The notes beneath the pieces were generated by a model. It saw nothing but the letters and a program-made list of their open reading frames with translations. It was not told where the DNA came from and did not search any database. This document shows positions 56,873 to 64,000 of a stretch of 64,000 bases of DNA, one piece after another. Positions within the stretch are counted from its first letter, which is position 1. Every line of letters begins with the position of its first letter. This stretch comes from Acetobacter oryzifermentans (lineage in GTDB: Bacteria > Pseudomonadota > Alphaproteobacteria > Acetobacterales > Acetobacteraceae). The stretch is taken from positions 1,767,501 through 1,831,500 of the forward strand of contig NZ_CP011120.1 in the NCBI RefSeq assembly GCF_001628715.1. The letters are read 5' to 3'. A program made the position numbers and the translations under genes.

Positions 56873-56924
56873 GACCTGAGCGGTCCTGTTTCGGATACAT
56901 GGCGACACACTGCCCTTGCGTCAA
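56873..56924 (-). promoter_or_regulatory. candidate suf promoter with palindromic operator
   Basis: On the minus strand a TTGACG (56919-56924) and ATGTAT (56895-56900), 18 bases apart, could be -35 and -10. Just downstream is GACC-gctca-GGTC (56873-56885), an inverted repeat well placed for binding by the Rrf2 protein encoded next. Sequence reading only. Confidence 0.4.
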
Positions 56925-56972
56925 CCCAAAACAAGCGGACAAAAGCATCCAGCGCAAACGTGATCGGCTGCC

Positions 56973-58271
56973 TTATTGCGCGTTCAACCCAAATAGAAGC
57001 CGCAATACAGCAAAAAGCAGCGCCCCCACACCAAAGCCAACCAGGGTGCCGTTAAACCGGATAAACTGCAGATCCTTACCAACCCGAAGTTCCAGTTTTT
57101 CAGCTATTTCCACAGCATTCCAGCCAGAAACCACACGGGAAATAAACTCTGCCATACGTTCACGCATGAAAGGGAGCATCTTCAAAACAGTGCGGTTTAC
57201 GCTATCCATAATCCGTTGCCGCATGTTCTGATCATAGCGCATCTGGGCAGCCATGCGTTCAAGCGCATCCTGCACCACGGATGCTATGCGGCCTTCTGGA
57301 TCTTCCACATCTGCTTCCACCATACGCCGAAAGCGCAGCCAGATGTCTCCCCACCACCCCACAACACTTTCATGGGAAAGCACGCTCATAATGGTTTGGG
57401 AAAACTCTTTTCCCTTTTCAGGGTCCGTTTCTATGCGGTCAATCTGGCCACGCACCCAGTTGGTAAAGCCTTCACGCAGGCTAGAATTCTGTGGGTCGAT
57501 TCGCTCAAGTTCCTTGGCCGCTGCCAACAAAACCTTGGTGGCAATAGATCCACCAATGGCCCAACCAAGCAAACGACCGCCCTGTTCACGCACGCGCTCT
57601 TCAATCATCTGGCGCAGCGCGCCTTCTTTGGATTGTAACGCATCCTTGATCTGCTCAAGCAGAAAGGAGAGTACTTCCTGATGCTTGTCATCATCCACAA
57701 GGCTGCGCAGGGCACGCGCAATAATAGGTGCTAGATTACTGCCACCCAATAGCTTGGGCATAACACGGGCAACTGCATTGCTGGCGCGCCCATCTTCCAG
57801 CCTGTCCAGCATTTGGGGCAAAGAGCGTGTTATGGATTTTACCAAAGCATCCCGCGTGCCGGGATCATCCAGCATATCCGCCAAAAAAGCAGGAAGATCG
57901 ACCTGCCCCAATACGCGCTCAACTTCCTTTTGGGTAAACACCTGCCCCGCAACAAACCGCCCCAGTGCGCGGCCAAGCCTATCCTTTTGTGCAGGTAAAA
58001 TAGCGGTGTGCGGAATGGGCAAACCCATAGGCCGACGAAATAGCGCCACCACGGCAAACCAGTCTGCCAAGCCGCCTACAACGCCTGCCCGCGCCCCAGC
58101 CCGCAACATTTCCAGCCAGAATCCATCTCTTACCCATCCGGCGGCTGGTGCTGCATACCCCAACACCGTTACCCCAGCCATAAGGCCAACCAGCCCTGTA
58201 GCTGCATTTTTGTATCGCCGCAGTGTCTGGCGGGCAGCGAAATCCGCGTCCTGATGAGGTTGAGATATCAT
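56973..58271 (-). CDS. DUF445 membrane-associated protein
   Basis: 432 residues from the ATG at 58271. It is of the DUF445 family: two N-terminal membrane segments (A-T-G-L-V-G-L-M-A-G, and G-V-V-G-G-L-A-D-W-F-A-V-V-A-L-F), a long helical cytoplasmic or periplasmic region, and a C-terminal membrane segment (G-F-G-V-G-A-L-L-F-A-V-L-R-L). The G-L-A-D-W-F-A-V motif is the family hallmark. Function is not established. It is divergent from ppc and upstream of the suf regulator. Confidence 0.8.
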   Translation of the reverse strand: MISQPHQDADFAARQTLRRYKNAATGLVGLMAGVTVLGYAAPAAGWVRDGFWLEMLRAGARAGVVGGLADWFAVVALFRRPMGLPIPHTAILPAQKDRLGRALGRFVAGQVFTQKEVERVLGQVDLPAFLADMLDDPGTRDALVKSITRSLPQMLDRLEDGRASNAVARVMPKLLGGSNLAPIIARALRSLVDDDKHQEVLSFLLEQIKDALQSKEGALRQMIEERVREQGGRLLGWAIGGSIATKVLLAAAKELERIDPQNSSLREGFTNWVRGQIDRIETDPEKGKEFSQTIMSVLSHESVVGWWGDIWLRFRRMVEADVEDPEGRIASVVQDALERMAAQMRYDQNMRQRIMDSVNRTVLKMLPFMRERMAEFISRVVSGWNAVEIAEKLELRVGKDLQFIRFNGTLVGFGVGALLFAVLRLLFGLNAQ

Positions 58272-58441
58272 ATCCCACTCAATAGCACTGTGCGCAAACA
58301 CCCCCAAGAGTGCGTGAGCTGGTTGCATACAAAACATAGACGTGAAAAGTTGTTCATCATTCTTTTCAAGCTATTTCGTTGTTATTTCGATTCATTCCGG
58401 CTTTATAACTGTTTTACTGCAGGAACCTTCAGGACGCCCTT

Positions 58442-61240
58442 ATGACTATGGATAACACATCTTCTCTTTCCCGTTTGGACAGTATCCTTGCGTCCGCCAC
58501 TGCTCGGCCAGATGTCGGCATAGCAGCTGAAGGCACAAATCCTGTTATGGGTATCGCGCTCCGACTGGGAGAAGCTTTTGCCAACAAGGAAATCTCACAG
58601 GCAGATATTGTAAGCCTGGTGCAAAAGCTCCGTGATGAAGCCTTTCTGGCGCGTGCCCGTAAACTGCACCGATATGTAGGCGGTGCAACACTTGAAGCCA
58701 CACAAGAAAAGCTTCGTAATGTTGCACGTTCGGTAGCAGACACATGCCCTACCGGTTCTTTTACAGAGTATCAGGATCGCATTTCCGCCATTCAATTTGC
58801 AGCGGTTTTTACAGCACACCCTACTTTTGCCCTCAGCAACCCAGTGTACGCGGCTTTGGCAGAAAGTGCATCCCAAGCCATCCCCCCGCAGGAAGCACCG
58901 TTTTTTGAAACGCACAGACGTTCTACGCCTCCTACGCTGGAAGAAGAGTTTACACTAGCTGCACAAGCCATCACCCGTGCGCGTGACGCCATGGATTTGT
59001 TAGCGACTGCTCTGCTGGAAGAAGCTGCCACCCGTTGGCCACAGGAATGGACAAGACTGAAGCCCTGCCCGGTTATTGCAACCAGTTGGGTTGGCTACGA
59101 TACCGATGGCCGCACAGATATTGGATGGTGGGATACTCTACGCCTACGCCTACGTATGAAACTGTTCCAGTTGATGCGGTTGGAAAGCCAGATCATGCAC
59201 GAAGGCTTACTGGCCCCGGAACTCACAGAAAAACTGCAACGGGCCATTGCCTGCGTAAAAGAACAAATTAGCGCTGTTCCTGCTGGCCCTGGCGATGCGC
59301 AAGCTGTGGCAAATTTTGCAAAACTTCTGGTTTCTCAGCGCAATACAGCACTAACACACACCGCAGAACTAGATAGCTTGCTTGAGGCTGCCATTAATAC
59401 AGCGCCGCCTTCTGCACGCATTCCACTTGCTGTTGCCCGCGCTGGGTTTGTGGCGCATGGGCTGGGATTGGCCCATACACATGTGCGGCTCAATGCCTCC
59501 CAGATTCATAACTTTGTGCGTCAGAAGCTAAACCTGCTGGATGACCCCAACAACCCGGCCCATCGCCGAGCATTGCTGAACCAGATTAACGAGGCGCTAG
59601 AAACTGTTACGCCTGTCCCGGTGGATTTTGGCGCACTGCTAAGCGATCCTTCCAGTGCTGGGCGGTTGATGATGACCATTGCGCAAATGGTCAAATTTAT
59701 CGATTCCGATACGCCTGTTCGCTTTCTGATTGCAGAAACAGAAACCGGCTACACGTTGCTCTCCGCCCTATGGGTGGCTTCCTGCTTTGGCGTGGCAGAT
59801 AAAATTGAAATCTCGCCACTGTTTGAAACTGAAGATGCCCTTATGAACGGTGAGCACATTGTGGAAGAAGCCCTGCGTTCTCCCACATGGCGTGCATATA
59901 TCCGTCGTATCGGCCGCATGTGCTTCCAGTTTGGATATTCCGATTCTGGGCGGTATGTCGGCCAGTTGGCCGCAACGTATCAGATAGAGCGCCTGCGCCT
60001 GCGCATCCATGATCTGCTGGTTCGATGGAATATGCAGGATATTACCGTGGTGTTTTTTGATACCCACGGTGAAAGCATAGGCCGCGGCGCGCACCCTTTC
60101 CGTATGGCAGATCGGCTGGATTACCTTTCCCCACCCCATGTGCGGGCGCGGTTTAAAGCCACAGGCATTGCCTGCCGTGAGGAAACAGCTTTTCAGGGGG
60201 GAGATGGCTATCTCCTTTTTGGTACGCCGGAACTGGCAGGCGCCACAATGGCCACCATTGCGGAAAACCTGTTTCTACCCTTACGGCAGGAAGAAGACCC
60301 TATTTATGATCAGCCCGATTTTTCGGCTGATTTCTTCTCCAGCATTAGCGAGGGCATGAAAAAACTGGTGGAAGACCCCGGTTATGCCGCGTTGCTGGGG
60401 GCTTTTGGGCCTTCCCTTATTGATAGAACCGGCTCTCGGCCACCTGCTCGCCAAAGTGCAGAAAGCGCAACCCATAAGCGTATTACTCACCCCAGCCAGC
60501 TACGCGCCATTCCCAACAACGCGATCCTTCAGCAACTCGGATGGTGCGCCAACACCTTGCAAGGCTTGGGAGCAGCCGTACGCCGCCACCCGGAAACCTT
60601 TGAAACATTCCGTACATCCAGCCCGCGTTTTCATCGTGCTCTGGATTTTGCCCAACATGGTCTTGCGTGCTCGGATGACAAGGTTCTGAAAAGCGTTGTC
60701 TGTTTGCTGGACCCTGGCTTCTGGCTCGATCGCGCTACCGAGGAAAAAACACCGGCTCGTCGGAAGGCTTTTCTTTCCCTGATGCAGGATCTGGAAAAGC
60801 TAGACCTATCAGCCGAACTTCTCACTATGTTCCGCCGCATTCAGGCCGACCATCTTGCGTTAAGAGAAGCTTGGGAGCACGCACCACGCACAGAGCCTCA
60901 AATCCGGCTTCTGCATGCCATCCGCATTATGCTTATTGAGCAAATATGGCTTTTGGCATGCCGTGTGCCCTTCTTTATGCCCCGTGGGGGCTTTAACCAT
61001 GATGTCATGATGCAGCATATACTGTGTCTGGATATTTCGGTTGTGCTGGAAGAGCTTGAGCATATCTTCCCCACCAGCACTGGCCCAACCAACCTTGATT
61101 TTCATGAACCACGCGGCCCGCGCGAAGAAGGTATTTACGAGCGCGAGCACAGAGACATCTTTGTGCCAATGCAACAGATGTTTGAGCTTATTCGTGAAAT
61201 CAGCGTCGCCATCATGCACAATATCGGCGCTTTTGGCTGA
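58442..61240 (+). CDS. ppc: divergent phosphoenolpyruvate carboxylase
   Basis: 932 residues, normal PEPC length. The first catalytic motif T-A-H-P-T (His126) is kept, as is P-L-F-E-T (metal Glu). But the G-Y-S-D-S motif continues G-R-Y (Asp501, Arg504) where canonical enzymes have S/A-K-D, and the F-H-G-R-G-G-T-I-G-R-G motif reads F-D-T-H-G-E-S-I-G-R-G (Asp540, His542), so the second catalytic His and a following Arg are replaced. The C-terminus ends N-I-G-A-F-G rather than the usual R-N-T-G. It may be a separate PEPC subtype replenishing oxaloacetate, or have changed activity or regulation. Confidence 0.78.
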   Translation: MTMDNTSSLSRLDSILASATARPDVGIAAEGTNPVMGIALRLGEAFANKEISQADIVSLVQKLRDEAFLARARKLHRYVGGATLEATQEKLRNVARSVADTCPTGSFTEYQDRISAIQFAAVFTAHPTFALSNPVYAALAESASQAIPPQEAPFFETHRRSTPPTLEEEFTLAAQAITRARDAMDLLATALLEEAATRWPQEWTRLKPCPVIATSWVGYDTDGRTDIGWWDTLRLRLRMKLFQLMRLESQIMHEGLLAPELTEKLQRAIACVKEQISAVPAGPGDAQAVANFAKLLVSQRNTALTHTAELDSLLEAAINTAPPSARIPLAVARAGFVAHGLGLAHTHVRLNASQIHNFVRQKLNLLDDPNNPAHRRALLNQINEALETVTPVPVDFGALLSDPSSAGRLMMTIAQMVKFIDSDTPVRFLIAETETGYTLLSALWVASCFGVADKIEISPLFETEDALMNGEHIVEEALRSPTWRAYIRRIGRMCFQFGYSDSGRYVGQLAATYQIERLRLRIHDLLVRWNMQDITVVFFDTHGESIGRGAHPFRMADRLDYLSPPHVRARFKATGIACREETAFQGGDGYLLFGTPELAGATMATIAENLFLPLRQEEDPIYDQPDFSADFFSSISEGMKKLVEDPGYAALLGAFGPSLIDRTGSRPPARQSAESATHKRITHPSQLRAIPNNAILQQLGWCANTLQGLGAAVRRHPETFETFRTSSPRFHRALDFAQHGLACSDDKVLKSVVCLLDPGFWLDRATEEKTPARRKAFLSLMQDLEKLDLSAELLTMFRRIQADHLALREAWEHAPRTEPQIRLLHAIRIMLIEQIWLLACRVPFFMPRGGFNHDVMMQHILCLDISVVLEELEHIFPTSTGPTNLDFHEPRGPREEGIYEREHRDIFVPMQQMFELIREISVAIMHNIGAFG

Positions 61241-61286
61241 GGTCTTTTTATAAAATAAGGGGCTGCCTTAATGGTGGCCCCGCACT

Positions 61287-62279
61287 TTATCTGCCCCCTA
61301 GAAAGCTCTCCACAGCCAACGTAAAGAGCTGCGGATTCTGCAAAAATGCAAAATGGCTGGTATTAGGCAGCACCAAGAGCCCTGCCCCTTCTACCGTAGC
61401 CGCCATATGCTCGGCCTGAACACGCCCCACAATACCATCATGATCTGCGGCAGCCACCCATAACGGTGCTGTTATCCGCATAAGATCTGCATCCGTCCAA
61501 TTGGGTTGCCTGCTGCGCATAGTCTGCACTGTAGATTCCAGATCTCCAAACCTATGTGGTGTGGAAGAAAGCTGCCTGTATTCCTGCCGGGTTCTTTCCA
61601 TAAAAGATTTGTAAGCAGGAATATCTCCTGCGCGTGCGAGCAGACCATCTGGCGTGCTCCACGGTGCAAAAGCAAATATCCGACTGACACTGCTGGGGTG
61701 GCGCATACCAACGTCTAGCGCCTGCACTGCGCCATCCCCCCATCCCACCAAGGCCACGCGCCGCAGGTGTAAAAACGCCATAACTGTGAGCACATCATCG
61801 GCCAGCAAATCATACCCCAAGGGCAAAGCCCCCATTGTGCTGCGCCCATGCCCACGCATATCCATCACAATCACACGGCATCTGGCACGCAAAAGCGCAC
61901 GGGCAAGGTCTCCCATATAATTGGAATTGGCCAAACCATCGTGCAATAGCATGACGGGCACACCCTCCCCCGCCGATGCATAATATAATTGGGCCTTACC
62001 TTGTGCTGGCACCATGCCCGTATCAACAGGTAAGCCACCACTTTCAGCTTCCAGCGCCAAGGGTGTGGGCGGTAAAGCACGCCAATCATACACCCCATTG
62101 ATAGGCGGCATTTTATCTACGGAAGACGATGCAAAAGCCAACGAAGGAGCCTGAGCAAAGGCTTTATGGGCAAAAAACCCCGATGCCATGCCCCCCAGCG
62201 TAAACTGCATAAGCGCACGCCGGTTTACCCGTGTTTTCTGCGCGGTCTCATCCATTGCACATTCAAACAGCTTCGGCAT
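61287..62279 (-). CDS. Tat-exported alpha/beta hydrolase-fold protein lacking the nucleophile
   Basis: 330 residues from the ATG at 62279. The N-terminus has a twin-arginine type signal (V-N-R-R-A-L-M-Q-F, then a hydrophobic stretch and A-F-A-Q-A). The alpha/beta hydrolase fold shows the oxyanion L-L-H-D-G-L, D-M-R-G-H-G-R-S, catalytic Asp in A-A-D-H-D-G and His in N-T-S-H-F-A-F. The nucleophile elbow, G-x-S-x-G, reads G-W-G-D-G: Ser is replaced by Gly. A folded periplasmic protein with altered or no hydrolase activity is likely. Confidence 0.8.
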   Translation of the reverse strand: MPKLFECAMDETAQKTRVNRRALMQFTLGGMASGFFAHKAFAQAPSLAFASSSVDKMPPINGVYDWRALPPTPLALEAESGGLPVDTGMVPAQGKAQLYYASAGEGVPVMLLHDGLANSNYMGDLARALLRARCRVIVMDMRGHGRSTMGALPLGYDLLADDVLTVMAFLHLRRVALVGWGDGAVQALDVGMRHPSSVSRIFAFAPWSTPDGLLARAGDIPAYKSFMERTRQEYRQLSSTPHRFGDLESTVQTMRSRQPNWTDADLMRITAPLWVAAADHDGIVGRVQAEHMAATVEGAGLLVLPNTSHFAFLQNPQLFTLAVESFLGGR

Positions 62280-62398
62280 CTTGCTCGTCTTTCCGTTTCT
62301 TTTCTGCGCCATCACACATACCCAGCGCATGACATATTCATGCCATACCATGCCGCTTTGTATTTAGCGCACGCAACGTAATCTGGTTTTGCACAATA

Positions 62399-62431
62399 AA
62401 AAAGCCGCCCCCTTTACAGGGAGCGGCCTTT
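62399..62431 (-). terminator. intrinsic terminator of fusA
   Basis: On the minus strand GGCCGCTCCCTG and a nearly complementary GGGGGCGGC pair, followed by TTTTTTATT. It lies 30 bases after the fusA stop. Confidence 0.85.
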
Positions 62432-62459
62432 ATATTCCGAAACCGAAAAACGGCTGAAA

Positions 62460-64000
62460 TTACTTGGACTGAGCCATAATTTCTTCAGCAACGTTGCGCG
62501 GCACCGGATCGTAATGATGGAACTGCATGGTGAAGGAAGCGCGGCCCTTCGTCATGGAGCGCAGGTGAGAAATGTAGCCGAACATTTCTTTCAGCGGCAC
62601 ATAAGCACGCACCATAACGGTGGAGCCGGAGGTTTCCTGGCTCTGGATCATGCCACGACGACGGTTCAGGTCACCCACCACGTCACCGACGTGATCGTTC
62701 GGGGTGGTGATTTCCACGTCCATAATCGGTTCCAGAATAACCGGACCAGCTTTTTTCATGCCATCACGGAAGCAAGCCTTAGCCGCGATTTCGAACGCCA
62801 GAGCGGACGAGTCAACGTCATGGTACTTACCGTCAAGCAGCGTGAACTTGAAGTCCACTGTCGGGAAGCCTGCCAGCACACCAGTAGAAGACTGAACGCG
62901 AATACCCTTTTCAACGGCCGGGATGTATTCTCTGGGAACAGAACCACCAACAACCTTGTTTTCGAACAGGATACCTTCGTTACGTTCAACCGGCTGGAAC
63001 TCAATCTTCACTTCAGCGAACTGACCGGAACCACCAGACTGCTTTTTATGGGTATAGGTTTCCGTATGCGGCTGCGTGATGGTTTCACGGTATGCCACCT
63101 GCGGTGCACCCACATTTGCATCCACACCATATTCACGACGCAGACGGTCGATAATGATGTCCAGATGCAGTTCGCCCATGCCGGACAGAATAGTCTGGCC
63201 TGTTTCCTGATCGGTCTTGAGCTGCAGGGAGGGATCTTCACCAGCCAGCTTCTGCAGTGCCAGTGTCATCTTTTCCACTGCGTCCTTGGTTTTCGGTTCG
63301 ACGGAGATGTCGATAACCGGAACCGGGAAGGACATACGTTCCAGAACAACCGGATCTGCCGGATCTGCCAGCGTATCACCTGTCTGGGAATCTTTCAGAC
63401 CCACAAATGCAGCAATGTCACCAGCGTGCACTTCTGTCAGTTCTTCACGCTTATCAGCATGCATCTGATAGATACGGCCGATACGTTCCTTGTGGCCCTT
63501 GGTGGTGTTCAGAACCGTATCACCGGTTTTGAGCACGCCGCGATAAACGCGCACAAAGGTCAGCGTACCGTACTTATCGTTAATGATCTTAAAGGCCAGA
63601 CCAGCAAACTTACCATTGGGGTCAACCGGAATGATAGGCTGGTTTTTTTCGTCGTCTTCTTCACCTTCCGGCGGAGCACAACGAATACCTTCAACATCGT
63701 CCGGCGCTGGCAGGTAGTCGATAATGGCATCAAGCAGAGGCTGCACGCCTTTGTTCTTAAACGCCGTGCCGCACAGAACCGGACGGAATTCGCCAGAAAT
63801 AGCGCCCTTTTTGATGCAGCGCTTCAGGGTTTCAACAGAAACGTCACCCTTTTCGAAGTATTCTTCCATGGCTGCATCATCAACAGCCAGAGCTGTATCC
63901 AGCAGGTTCTGGCGTGCTTCTGCAGCCTTTTCCTTCAGGTCAGCCGGAATTTCTTCATCGTGGAACTTCGCGCCAAGTTCACCGCCTTCCCAGACGATAG
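62460..64000 (-). CDS. fusA: elongation factor G (3' part, continues beyond the window)
   Basis: The last 513 codons of EF-G; the frame is open to the window edge, so the GTPase domain is mostly outside. Seen are part of the G' insertion, domain II ([12 protein letters not shown]), domain III ([10 protein letters not shown]), domain IV (Y-R-E-T-I and the tip R-D-G-M-K-K-A) and domain V (E-P-I-M-D-V-E-I). It drives ribosomal translocation and recycling. No internal break. Confidence 0.97.
   Translation of the reverse strand, partial: IVWEGGELGAKFHDEEIPADLKEKAAEARQNLLDTALAVDDAAMEEYFEKGDVSVETLKRCIKKGAISGEFRPVLCGTAFKNKGVQPLLDAIIDYLPAPDDVEGIRCAPPEGEEDDEKNQPIIPVDPNGKFAGLAFKIINDKYGTLTFVRVYRGVLKTGDTVLNTTKGHKERIGRIYQMHADKREELTEVHAGDIAAFVGLKDSQTGDTLADPADPVVLERMSFPVPVIDISVEPKTKDAVEKMTLALQKLAGEDPSLQLKTDQETGQTILSGMGELHLDIIIDRLRREYGVDANVGAPQVAYRETITQPHTETYTHKKQSGGSGQFAEVKIEFQPVERNEGILFENKVVGGSVPREYIPAVEKGIRVQSSTGVLAGFPTVDFKFTLLDGKYHDVDSSALAFEIAAKACFRDGMKKAGPVILEPIMDVEITTPNDHVGDVVGDLNRRRGMIQSQETSGSTVMVRAYVPLKEMFGYISHLRSMTKGRASFTMQFHHYDPVPRNVAEEIMAQSK

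Overview
The window looks like a chromosomal segment of an acetic acid bacterium (Acetobacteraceae, most likely Acetobacter or a close relative). This rests on the alphaproteobacterial gene orders (nuo-birA-coaX-rnj-proS-lolCD; tig-clpP-clpX-lon-hup; sufBCDS with SufU/SufT), a short ProRS without an editing insertion, a serine palmitoyltransferase cluster and the moderate GC content. It is dense core genome: no insertion sequence, prophage, CRISPR array or integrase was seen, and no stretch longer than about 300 bases lacks a gene.

1-11.4 kb is the most unusual part. It appears to be a sphingolipid synthesis and head-group locus: a TagB-like glycerophosphotransferase, a fatty-acyl-AMP ligase, an acyl carrier protein, serine palmitoyltransferase, a divergent pair (candidate nucleotidyltransferase and a DAGK-family lipid kinase resembling the bacterial ceramide kinase CpgB), then a translationally coupled run of metallophosphoesterase, LptF, LptG, a membrane fatty-acid/sphingoid hydroxylase and a MobA-like nucleotidyltransferase. 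Together they could make an anionic, hydroxylated ceramide lipid, with LptFG physically tied to the locus.

11.4-17.9 kb holds phosphoglycolate phosphatase, glmU-glmS (UDP-GlcNAc supply), an exported DUF3108 protein, an IclR-type regulator with an operator-like palindrome, and a glutathione peroxidase. 17.9-37.5 kb, all on the minus strand, is one long array: nuoABCDEFGHIJKL-(M)-N, birA, coaX, rnj, proS, lolC/E, lolD. Thirteen complex I subunits are intact, but nuoM is absent. In its exact place is a 20-codon reading frame with its own ribosome-binding site and an ATGA overlap with nuoN, which looks like the scar of an in-frame deletion.

37.7-44.8 kb carries tRNA-Val, HU, the Lon and ClpXP proteases, trigger factor and tRNA-Leu. 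44.8-50.3 kb has NAD(P)HX repair, a small CopD-like membrane protein, a DEAD-box helicase with long disordered tails and a 23S/tRNA uracil methyltransferase homologue. 50.3-56.9 kb is a complete SUF iron-sulfur operon led by an IscR/Rrf2 regulator. The window ends with a DUF445 protein, a divergent PEP carboxylase with changed catalytic motifs, a Tat-exported alpha/beta hydrolase lacking its nucleophile serine, and the 3' part of fusA.
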